5,769 nucleotides of DNA from Pseudomonadota bacterium. GTDB taxonomy: Bacteria > Pseudomonadota > Alphaproteobacteria > Sphingomonadales > SMXR01. The DNA lies in NCBI GenBank assembly GCA_022568115.1, contig JADFFP010000092.1:1-5769 (forward strand). The letters are read 5' to 3'. This document shows positions 1-5,241 of the stretch, piece by piece. Position 1 is the stretch's first letter; each line of letters begins with the position of its first letter. Under the pieces are notes generated by a model. The model was given only the letters and a program-made list of their open reading frames with translations, was not told the origin of the DNA and searched no databases. The position numbers and the translations under genes were made by a program.

Positions 1-188
1 GGTTCCTGGCGCCGCGGGCCCTTTGGCCCCGGTGATGTGTGCGCGGGTTTTGGGTGTCTGGCTTGGGTCTTGGGAGTGTCCTTAACGCGGGGTTTTTTTC
101 GCTCATCTTTTAGCCCGCCTTTCAGCGGGGTGACGCCTTCAACCTCCTTGGCCCAGAGATCGTTTTCTTTTTTATTGCCGCCGGTCAT
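1..188 (-). CDS. Smr-domain protein, N-terminal part (cut by window edge)
   Basis: The ATG is at 188-186 on the minus strand, 3 bases after the mltA stop, and 62 codons are readable before the left edge. The protein starts MTGGNKKENDLWAKEVEGVTP and continues with LKGG. The pattern 'LW..V...V.PLK' near the N-terminus is typical of the lead segment of alphaproteobacterial Smr-domain proteins, in which a charged, Pro/Lys-rich linker precedes the C-terminal Smr (MutS2-type) nuclease domain. The visible linker (residues about 30-62) is rich in K, P and R, as expected. The Smr domain itself lies outside the window, so the call rests on the short N-terminal motif plus position next to mltA, where this gene is usually found. 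It is probably translated with tim44 and mltA from one mRNA. The ribosome site lies inside the mltA end and looks weak. Confidence 0.72.
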   Translation of the reverse strand, partial: MTGGNKKENDLWAKEVEGVTPLKGGLKDERKKPRVKDTPKTQARHPKPAHTSPGPKGPRRQE

Positions 189-191
189 CGT

Positions 192-1391
192 TCAAGGGGT
201 AACCCCGTTGGGCAGCAACAGGGTGAAGGCGCCCTGGTTGTTCATGTGGCCGGCGATCACTTCGGCCCTTTCGCCAAAGCCGTAGAAAATATCAGCACGC
301 AACTCGCCCTTGATCACCCCGCCGGTGTCCTGAGCAATAAAAAGGCGCCGGAAGCGAATCGGGTCGCCCGTGGGGTTATCAGGATCGGGGGCTGATCCTG
401 AAATCCAAACCGGCAGGCCGAGCGGGATGTATGCTGGATCAACAGCGATTGAGCGTTCCGCGGTCAGGGCCGCCCCGGCGCTGCCGAAGGGTCCGTCGCC
501 CTCTTCAAGCAGACGGAAAAAAACGTACGAGGCGTTTTTATTCAGGATATATTCCAGCTTGCCGGGATTTTGCTCCAGCCATTTTTTAATGCTCTGGAGA
601 GAGACCTGGTCTTTTTCCATATAGCCCTCAGCCACCAGTACGCGGCCGGCCAAGGTGTTGGCGTGGCCGTTTTTCCCGGCATAGCCAATGCCGATAAATG
701 TGCCGTCAGGAAGCCGCGCCCGGCCGGAGCCCTGGATCTGAATATTGTACGCGCTGAATGGGTCCTTGACCCAAAGAATCTCAAGGCCGCGGCCCTCAAG
801 GGCGCCGTCCAGAATTTCCTCGCGGGTATAGTAGGGGATAACTTTGCGCCCTTCCAGCCGGCCGACAAAGGTTGTGCCCTTGAGGTTTTCACGAAATTTT
901 CCAAGATCGACCGTTATCTGGTCACCGGGATTGCCATGCAACGGCACTGGATAATCAGGGTGGGGTGTCAGGCTGGCTTCCAGCAATGGTTCGTAATACC
1001 CGGTCAGCCGGCCTTTGCTTTTCCAGCCGACCCTGAGCCGGTAAGGGGTGAAATTATTCTCAAAAAAAGTCCGCGCCGCCTGGTTGCTTTTTGAAAACCG
1101 GTCCTTGCCCGCCTCCGCCAGCACACAAACGCCGGCAAAAGCATTATGGTATTCACTTGCTTCAAAATATTCCGGAACCGGGGAAGAAGACTTGCTGGTC
1201 AGCGTGGCACAGCTTTTCAGAAACGCCTCAAATGCTCTACTTGGCCCATCTTCGGCCCAGCCCTCCAGATCAGAAAAGCGTGTCTCACGAAAGGACAGTC
1301 TTGCTTCACCGCTGGCGAGCCACAGGGCGCCAACGATGGGCAGGGCGACAAACAATAACAATAGAGCAAAGGGAAAGAGCAGCCTGCGCAT
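192..1391 (-). CDS. mltA: MltA family membrane-bound lytic murein transglycosylase
   Basis: The 399-residue protein is full length for the family. It cleaves the MurNAc-GlcNAc bond of peptidoglycan to form 1,6-anhydro-MurNAc ends, on the periplasmic side. Residues 1-27 form a signal or anchor helix (MRRLLFPF, then Leu-rich). No lipobox Cys is visible, so unlike E. coli MltA it is probably not a lipoprotein. The MltA domain spans about 110-300: LTGYYEP (129-135), IPYYTREEI (185-193), ILWVKDP (205-211), IQIQGSGR (217-224) and IGYAGKNGH (235-243). The C-terminal 3D domain follows (about 310-393) with SIAVDP and IPLG (314-325), AQDTGG (353-358) and RADIFYG (365-371), whose Asp residues match the conserved catalytic and structural aspartates of the family. 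The ATG at 1391 lies 5 bases after the tim44 stop, which indicates one operon. Two large overlapping frames on the other strand are shadows. Confidence 0.95.
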   Translation of the reverse strand: MRRLLFPFALLLLFVALPIVGALWLASGEARLSFRETRFSDLEGWAEDGPSRAFEAFLKSCATLTSKSSSPVPEYFEASEYHNAFAGVCVLAEAGKDRFSKSNQAARTFFENNFTPYRLRVGWKSKGRLTGYYEPLLEASLTPHPDYPVPLHGNPGDQITVDLGKFRENLKGTTFVGRLEGRKVIPYYTREEILDGALEGRGLEILWVKDPFSAYNIQIQGSGRARLPDGTFIGIGYAGKNGHANTLAGRVLVAEGYMEKDQVSLQSIKKWLEQNPGKLEYILNKNASYVFFRLLEEGDGPFGSAGAALTAERSIAVDPAYIPLGLPVWISGSAPDPDNPTGDPIRFRRLFIAQDTGGVIKGELRADIFYGFGERAEVIAGHMNNQGAFTLLLPNGVTP

Positions 1392-1396
1392 CTGGC

Positions 1397-2083
1397 TTAC
1401 CCGGCCTGGGTGGCCACCAGGGTCCAGTTCGGATTCTTGTCCTTCAGGTTACGCGCAAAGGTCCAGATGTCAGTAACATTGATGGTGTCGGTCACGTCAC
1501 CCTCAATCAGGCGGCCCGCCTTGTCTTTCAGGACCGCAACAATCTCACTGGAAAAACGGACGGTTACCTCGGCGCGCGGGCCCATAAGGTTGACGTCATC
1601 AATTCTGACGTCGGAAAGTTCCACCAGCCGGTTTTCAGCGGTCTCGCCGCGGGCGTTCCGCTCGGTAATAGCTGTCTTGAACTGGGCTGCTACTTCCTTG
1701 TCAAGGAACGGTTCCATCTCTTCCATATCCCCAGCCCAGAACCCCTTGAGGGTCAGCTCGTAAGCACGTTTGGCGCCATCCAGAAAGCGTTTGAGATCGT
1801 TTCCGCCGATCGGTTTGAAGATGCGTTTCAGAAGCGCCCGATCCGCCCCGGACAATCCCTTGACGGCGCTTTCTTCCCTAGACCCCATGGCAAGAGGTCC
1901 GGCAAAGTCAGCTTCTCCCTCGCCCTGAGAGGCGGTTTTGTGCTGGTTTTGGTTTTTTGGCACGGGGTGAGAGGCTGGTTGGTCATCCGGGCGCTGGCCC
2001 AGGACGCTTTTTAAGCGCAACGCTATGAAACCGGCGATCAAAGCCAGAATAATGATCTGAATTATTTCCATGCCATTGTCCAT
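1397..2083 (-). CDS. Tim44-like domain membrane protein (TimA type)
   Basis: The 228-residue protein belongs to the bacterial Tim44/TimA family, inner-membrane-anchored proteins related to the C-terminal domain of mitochondrial Tim44. Residues 6-23 (EIIQIIILALIAGFIALR) form one N-terminal membrane helix, followed by the family-typical LRLKSVLGQR. A variable polar linker (30-75) comes next, then the Tim44 domain (about 85-226). Landmarks are FLDGAKRAYE (100-109), FWAGD (115-119), the VRFSSE strand (175-180) and the closing VTDIWTFAR...NPNWTLVATQAG (203-228). The domain should face the cytoplasm or periplasm close to the membrane; its bacterial role is poorly known and a part in membrane protein handling is inference. 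A second Met at residue 5 (codon at 2071) is an alternative start; GGAAAG upstream of 2083 favours the first. It heads the tim44-mltA-smr run and diverges from fxsA. Confidence 0.92.
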   Translation of the reverse strand: MDNGMEIIQIIILALIAGFIALRLKSVLGQRPDDQPASHPVPKNQNQHKTASQGEGEADFAGPLAMGSREESAVKGLSGADRALLKRIFKPIGGNDLKRFLDGAKRAYELTLKGFWAGDMEEMEPFLDKEVAAQFKTAITERNARGETAENRLVELSDVRIDDVNLMGPRAEVTVRFSSEIVAVLKDKAGRLIEGDVTDTINVTDIWTFARNLKDKNPNWTLVATQAG

Positions 2084-2147
2084 TTACTTTTTACTTTCCG
2101 TGCCCATTTGTGTATGTGACCTGTAAGGCTTTCGAGAGCTACCTTGG

Positions 2148-2176
2148 TATATATTGCCTGATGGAGATAAGAACAA
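2148..2176 (-). promoter_or_regulatory. Possible sigma-70-like promoter for the tim44-mltA-smr run
   Basis: On the minus strand TTGTTC (2176-2171) is separated by 17 bases from TATATA (2153-2148), about 65 bases upstream of the tim44 start. The spacing is ideal but the hexamers match consensus only in part (3/6 and 4/6). On the plus strand TATATT (2150-2155) could be a -10 for fxsA, which would make the two promoters overlap, although I see no good -35 for it. This is prediction by eye only. Confidence 0.28.
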
Positions 2177-2178
2177 GC

Positions 2179-2652
2179 ATGCCGCTGTTATTTTTATTCT
2201 TTCTGTTCCTGGCAGTTTACGCTGAATTGTCGGTAATAATCAACATCGGCGCAGAAATTGGAACCTTCGGGGTCATTGCCGCGATGGTGCTGACCGCCGC
2301 TGCTGGCCTAATGCTGGTGCGTATCCAGGGTTTTGACGTTTACCGCCGGATGGCCGAAGCGATGAGCCGGGGGGAGGCTCCGGTGGATGAAATGCTGCAC
2401 GGGGTTTTGCTGTTTTTAAGCGGCTTTTTACTGATCATTCCGGGTTTTATAACCGATGGGATCGGGGCGCTGCTTCTGATTCCGCTTGTCCGGGGCCAGA
2501 TCATTTCCCATGGCCTTTTGAAAAACGCTCCCGGATTTTACGCAAAAAGCCGGGGAGATCATTCCCAAGCGACAATCATTGAAGGGGAATTCAAAAAAAA
2601 GACCAAAGAAGAGTCAGGCCGGCCGAGGCTCGAAGGTGAGAAAAAAGATTAG
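2179..2652 (+). CDS. fxsA: FxsA family cytoplasmic membrane protein
   Basis: FxsA is a small polytopic inner-membrane protein; in E. coli its overproduction relieves F exclusion of phage T7, and its normal role is unknown. From the ATG at 2179 the protein has 157 residues, the usual size. Hydrophobic segments are at about 2-22, 27-47 and 74-104. Family marks are the MPLLFL start, E16 in the first helix, the SGFLLIIPGFITDGIGALLL block (81-100) and the tail motif TIIEGEF (132-138), followed by a Lys/Glu-rich end. I chose 2179 because FxsA proteins begin M-P and because GGAGA at 2163-2167 is well placed as its ribosome site. The frame is open upstream with Met codons at 2161 and 2110, but the extra residues (MYVTCKAFESYL...) do not resemble the family. 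secB follows on the same strand. Confidence 0.9.
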   Translation: MPLLFLFFLFLAVYAELSVIINIGAEIGTFGVIAAMVLTAAAGLMLVRIQGFDVYRRMAEAMSRGEAPVDEMLHGVLLFLSGFLLIIPGFITDGIGALLLIPLVRGQIISHGLLKNAPGFYAKSRGDHSQATIIEGEFKKKTKEESGRPRLEGEKKD

Positions 2653-2691
2653 AATTTTTGAGGCAAATCAAAGATTAAAACCTTTTTCTTG

Positions 2692-2708
2692 TGTCTTATC
2701 TTAAGACA
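2692..2708. repeat. Perfect inverted repeat in the fxsA-secB spacer
   Basis: TGTCTTA-TCT-TAAGACA is a perfect 7-base inverted repeat with a 3-base centre, within the 129-base spacer between fxsA and secB. It has no T-run after it, so it is a poor intrinsic terminator. It could be an operator or a small hairpin in the secB leader. Function is not shown by the sequence. Confidence 0.35.
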
Positions 2709-2727
2709 TGCTAGCCAATCGCCCGAG

Positions 2728-2740
2728 TTTTGGGCCAAAA
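2728..2740. repeat. Short inverted repeat upstream of secB
   Basis: TTTTGG-G-CCAAAA is a perfect 6-base inverted repeat around one central base, about 40 bases before the secB start and 20 bases after the TGTCTTA repeat. The palindrome CTAGCTAG (2757-2764) lies between it and the secB ribosome site. Such short, centre-tight palindromes suit protein binding better than RNA hairpins, but sites of this size also occur by chance. Confidence 0.22.
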
Positions 2741-2781
2741 CCACTTATGAAAATCACTAGCTAGAAAGCAAGGTAAATAAA

Positions 2782-3285
2782 ATGGCTGAAAAGGAAAAAA
2801 AAGTACCCGAAAGCGCGGCCGCGGCAGGTGATGCCACTGATGCTCCCAGGGCAACCATTGTAAACCAGTACATCAAGGATCTTTCGTTCGAGAACCCCAA
2901 CGCCTATGATGTTTTCAAGGTTTTCGCTGGGACGACCCCGAAAATTGATGTTGCAATAGACATAAACGGCATCAAAAAAGCCGATGAAGCCTATGAAGTC
3001 GATTTGAAGTTTACCATCACCACCAAGCAAGACGACATCAGCGCATTCGTTATTGAACTGGTTTATTCCGGTCTTTTCGCGGTTAAAAACATGACCGACG
3101 AAAGTGTTCAGCCGTTCCTGCATATCCAGGCACCGTTTATACTGTTCCCGTTCGCCCGCAGAGTTATTGCCGATATCACGCGAGATGGCGGCTATCCTCC
3201 GCTGATGCTGGATCCGATCGATTTTGCATCACTTTACCAGCAACGCCTGGCGGCAGAAGCCGACCAAGGTGTGGGGAACGCTTAA
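2782..3285 (+). CDS. secB: SecB protein-export chaperone
   Basis: SecB is the tetrameric cytoplasmic chaperone that holds precursor proteins unfolded and delivers them to SecA at the SecYEG translocon. The 167-residue protein fits the family. Residues 1-24 are a Lys/Glu/Ala-rich lead common in alpha-type SecB. The core begins at NQYIKDLSFENPNA (28-41), continues through YEVDLKF (71-77) and FVIELVYSGLF (89-99), and ends with PFILFPFARRVIADITRDGG (118-137) and YPPLMLDPIDFASLY (138-152). ILFPFAR and the PPLMLDPIDF block are diagnostic. AAGG about 8 bases before the ATG is a plausible ribosome site. It lies downstream of fxsA after a 129-base spacer that may hold its own promoter, and converges on dnaQ. 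Confidence 0.97.
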   Translation: MAEKEKKVPESAAAAGDATDAPRATIVNQYIKDLSFENPNAYDVFKVFAGTTPKIDVAIDINGIKKADEAYEVDLKFTITTKQDDISAFVIELVYSGLFAVKNMTDESVQPFLHIQAPFILFPFARRVIADITRDGGYPPLMLDPIDFASLYQQRLAAEADQGVGNA

Positions 3286-3298
3286 ATGCTATTTAAGC
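3280..3298. terminator. Possible bidirectional hairpin between secB and dnaQ
   Basis: GCTTAAA-TGCTA-TTTAAGC is a perfect 7-base stem with a 5-base loop. It spans the secB stop codon, the 3-base gap and the dnaQ stop codon. Its position between convergent genes suits a shared terminator. In the plus direction a second small repeat, AGAG-CGG-CTCT, follows and runs into TTTT (3310-3313). The stem is AT-rich and no T-run follows directly on either side, so termination efficiency is doubtful. Confidence 0.35.
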
Positions 3299-3954
3299 CA
3301 GAGCGGCTCTTTTAAGGTTGAAATAAATTTTCCATGGGCCTCCAGCTCTTCCCTGGATAGGGGAAAGGATCTGGGGGCCCGTGCTTTTTTTTGTGATGTA
3401 ACCATGGCGCTAGTTTTTTGCTGAACCAGTTCCAGTCCCGCTTGTTTTCCGCCCTTTAGTTCGAGATAGACCGCCGCCAGGATTTCCGAATCCACCAGCG
3501 CTCCGTGTTTGGTGCGGTTGGAATTGTCTACGCCCAAGCGCTTGCACAATGCATCCAGATTGTTGGGGGAGCCGGGAAAACGGCCGCGGGCAAGCTGCAA
3601 TGTATCCACGGTCCTGGACATGGGAATTTCCTGATGGCCGACATTTTTCAGCTCCCAGTTTATGAAGCGCATGTCAAATTCTGCATTGTGGGCAACCAGT
3701 GGCGCTTCCCCGATAAAGTCCAAAAATTCCTGAAAAATTTCTCTGAAAACCGGGTGGTCCTTTAAAAATTCTTCCGTCAGGCCATGAACCTTTGTCGCTT
3801 CTGCCGGAATATCCCGTTCAGGATTGAGATATTTATGAAACACATTCCCGGTTGGCACCAGATTAACCAGTTCGACACAGCCAATTTCAATAATCCGGTG
3901 GCCCTGGGAAGGATCCAGACCAGTGGTTTCAGTATCAAGTATAATCTCTCGCAT
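3289..3954 (-). CDS. dnaQ: DNA polymerase III epsilon subunit, 3'-5' proofreading exonuclease
   Basis: The protein proofreads for the replicative polymerase, removing mispaired 3' nucleotides. It has 221 residues, slightly shorter than E. coli DnaQ (243). All DEDDh residues can be seen: D7 and E9 in DTETTGLD (Exo I), D94 in AHNAEFD (88-94, Exo II), and H150 and D155 in KHGALVDSEILA (Exo III). The linker after the nuclease domain has GGKQAGLEL (168-176), the place where alphaproteobacterial DnaQ carries a GG(R/K)Q-x-GL segment; its Q-x-G-L-x-L form recalls a beta-clamp binding peptide, which is inference. The C-terminal 45 residues would bind the alpha subunit. The start MREIILDTETTG is the family norm. 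It lies 30 bases downstream of coaE, probably cotranscribed, and no strong ribosome site is visible. Confidence 0.96.
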   Translation of the reverse strand: MREIILDTETTGLDPSQGHRIIEIGCVELVNLVPTGNVFHKYLNPERDIPAEATKVHGLTEEFLKDHPVFREIFQEFLDFIGEAPLVAHNAEFDMRFINWELKNVGHQEIPMSRTVDTLQLARGRFPGSPNNLDALCKRLGVDNSNRTKHGALVDSEILAAVYLELKGGKQAGLELVQQKTSAMVTSQKKARAPRSFPLSREELEAHGKFISTLKEPLWLK

Positions 3955-3984
3955 GGAATTTCAGAGTAATCGTCATGGCTGGAA

Positions 3985-4590
3985 TTATCCACTTCTTTTT
4001 GGCTGTTTCTTCAGGTGTTTGACCAGCGCCCCAACCTCTCTTTTGGTTTGTTCCAGACTGGTTCCGGTTGAGAGAATAAAATCCGCCCGGCTTCTTTTTT
4101 CCTGATCCGGAAGCTGCCGTCCTAAAATCATGGTCAGCCTCTCCCCGGTTATATTCGGGCGCTGCAAAGCGCGTTTTTTTTGCATTTCTTCCGGAGCGCT
4201 CACCACTGCTGTGCCGTTACAAACTTCTGCGGCTCCAGTTTCAAACAAAAGCGGAATATCCAAAACAATTAACGGAGCTTTTTTCTTTCTGTGATGCTCG
4301 ATAAACCGATGCATATGTTTCATGACAATCGGGTGGATCATGTTTTCCAGTTGCCGGAGTTTTTTCTCATTCTCAAGGACTAGATCAGCCAAACGTGCGC
4401 GATTTATATCCTTTCCATTAAACGCCTTTGCGAAAGGGCCTTGCAGCAGCCTTTTCAAGTAAGCGCTTTCCCTGAGCAGGGTCCTAACCTCCTCATCAGC
4501 ATCGAAAACCGGGAGGCCGCAATCCCGGAACATCCCAAGCACCGTGGACTTTCCCATTGCAATGGACCCTGTCAATCCAAGAATGTACAT
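3985..4590 (-). CDS. coaE: Dephospho-CoA kinase
   Basis: CoaE phosphorylates the 3'-OH of the ribose of dephospho-CoA with ATP, the last step of coenzyme A synthesis, in the cytoplasm. The 201 residues match the family length. The P-loop GLTGSIAMGKST is at 5-16 with K14 as the phosphate-binding Lys. The DAD motif (30-32) corresponds to the conserved substrate-site aspartates. IHPIV (85-89) and the strand LDIPLLFE (110-117) are family signatures. The lid region (R140 and following) and the RQLPDQEK segment (158-165) complete the nucleotide kinase fold. The start is 12 bases after the upstream stop, and GAGGGAAAG in that gap, overlapping the upstream stop TGA, is a good ribosome site. It is translated as part of the aroE'-coaE-dnaQ run. 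Confidence 0.96.
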   Translation of the reverse strand: MYILGLTGSIAMGKSTVLGMFRDCGLPVFDADEEVRTLLRESAYLKRLLQGPFAKAFNGKDINRARLADLVLENEKKLRQLENMIHPIVMKHMHRFIEHHRKKKAPLIVLDIPLLFETGAAEVCNGTAVVSAPEEMQKKRALQRPNITGERLTMILGRQLPDQEKRSRADFILSTGTSLEQTKREVGALVKHLKKQPKRSG

Positions 4591-4602
4591 TTCATCTTTC
4601 CC

Positions 4603-4999
4603 TCAGATTTCCTGTTGTTTCAGCATATCATAAATTTTATTGTCGTAATCCGGCCGAACTCCAAACCAAGCTTCAAACGCTGGTATCGCTTGGTAAATTA
4701 ACATTCCAAGCCCATCTATGGTCTTCAGGCCGGCTTTTCTGGCGGCCTTTAAAAATTCTGTTTCCGGTGGATTGTAGATCAAATCATAAACAATGGAATC
4801 CTGTTCCAGGGTATTGAAATCAAATTGCAGGGCCCCCGCTCCCAAAAGATCCGAAGATGTTGCGTTGACCAAAAGGGAAAGCTTCCCCCTGAAGGTATTT
4901 ATTCCGCTCCAGGAGATGCCCCGGAGGATTGGGTTGGAAAAAAAATTTACCAGCCCCCTTAAATGGCTTTCGGTCCGCCCGGCAACGATGATTTCCTTT
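4603..4999 (-). pseudogene. aroE: Shikimate dehydrogenase, C-terminal remnant (N-terminal half missing)
   Basis: This is the AroE part of the chimera. EIIVAGRTESH (83-93) corresponds to the strand and 'NRT'-type motif that reads the NADP 2'-phosphate. LLVNATSS (123-130) matches the conserved NATS motif. VYDLIYNPPETEFL (151-164) matches the YDxxYxPxxTxFL motif, and GLKTIDGLGMLIYQAIPAFE (171-190) followed by AWFG matches the closing DGxxMLxxQA helix. These are clear AroE signatures in correct order. Absent are the N-terminal substrate-binding domain with its catalytic Lys and Asp and the GAGGAxR dinucleotide loop, so it cannot reduce 3-dehydroshikimate. Its place just upstream of coaE is the normal alphaproteobacterial position for aroE, so this side belongs to the coaE-dnaQ neighbourhood. 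The left limit is the stop; the upper limit is approximate. Confidence 0.85.
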
Positions 5000-5241
5000 A
5001 TGTTCCTATCCTGCTGGAGATTTTCGATCCTGGCTTGCAGCTGCGGATATTCCGAAGTAATCAGGGCGGTGCGGCCCAGATCACCGAGTAAATTCAGCGT
5101 CACATTTTCGGCGTTTGCCAATTGATTTCGCTCCGTCTCATAGGAAATCCCGAGAGTTTGCCAGAGGACCAAAGCCAGCATGACAGCTTCCAGAACAAAA
5201 ATGGTTATGGCAATGCGGTATTTTAAAGATATCGTGTTCAT
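4603..5241 (-). CDS. Chimeric ORF: sensor kinase N-terminus fused in frame to AroE C-terminus
   Basis: The 212-codon frame is uninterrupted but joins two unrelated families. Residues 1-82 resemble the start of a membrane sensor histidine kinase: a short basic cytoplasmic end, a helix at about 9-30 (YRIAITIFVLEAVMLALVLW), then a periplasmic helical sensor segment with LLGDLGRTALITSEYPQLQ (51-69). Residues about 83-212 are the NADP-binding C-terminal half of shikimate dehydrogenase. Missing are HAMP, DHp and ATPase domains of the kinase and the first roughly 150 residues of AroE. The product should be neither a kinase nor a shikimate dehydrogenase, and if made would place AroE remnant on the periplasmic side, where NADP(H) is not available. 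The start ATG overlaps the upstream binding-protein stop (ATGA), which is natural for a kinase gene. A genuine fusion and an assembly chimera both fit. Confidence 0.82.
   Translation of the reverse strand: MNTISLKYRIAITIFVLEAVMLALVLWQTLGISYETERNQLANAENVTLNLLGDLGRTALITSEYPQLQARIENLQQDRNIKEIIVAGRTESHLRGLVNFFSNPILRGISWSGINTFRGKLSLLVNATSSDLLGAGALQFDFNTLEQDSIVYDLIYNPPETEFLKAARKAGLKTIDGLGMLIYQAIPAFEAWFGVRPDYDNKIYDMLKQQEI
4976..5241 (-). pseudogene. Sensor histidine kinase, N-terminal fragment
   Basis: This is the kinase part of the chimera. The start MNTISLKYRIAITIFVLEAV, the helix that follows and the pattern of a Glu/Asn-rich helix (residues 34-50) leading to a D-L-x-R-x-A-L segment are typical of periplasmic-sensing histidine kinases encoded next to PhnD-like binding proteins. 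In such kinases a strand of the type 'I..I.VAD..G' is expected where residues 81-88 (IKEIIVAG) stand, so the switch to AroE happens inside or just after this strand. All cytoplasmic signalling domains are absent. The assignment comes from family resemblance recalled by eye rather than from a catalytic motif, so it is less certain than the AroE part. Confidence 0.68.

Noticed and set aside
196..206. GGGGTAACCCC palindrome at the mltA end
   Set aside because: It encodes the G-V-T-P residues at the mltA C-terminus; one short palindrome in coding sequence is expected by chance.
542..904. A 120-codon minus-strand frame inside mltA in another frame
   Set aside because: It is Ala/Arg/Ser-rich out-of-frame reading of the MltA core with no sign of selection.
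570..1094. A 174-codon plus-strand frame opposite mltA
   Set aside because: It is antisense to the conserved MltA core and has no recognisable domain or ribosome site.
1091..2014. A 307-codon plus-strand frame opposite mltA and tim44
   Set aside because: Its translation is low in family-like features, rich in Pro, Arg and Gln, and lies opposite two genes with clear conserved motifs. It is a shadow of GC-rich codon use.
2110..2178. Upstream extension of fxsA from the Met codon at 2110
   Set aside because: The extra residues do not resemble the family, and a ribosome site sits before the M-P start at 2179.
2651..2690. Possible intrinsic terminator after fxsA (A/T-rich stretch ending CCTTTTTCTT)
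   Set aside because: No GC-bearing stem precedes the T-run; only weak AAAG/CTTT pairing can be drawn.
2761..3123. A 120-codon minus-strand frame opposite secB
   Set aside because: It is antisense to a clear secB; composition only reflects the complement.
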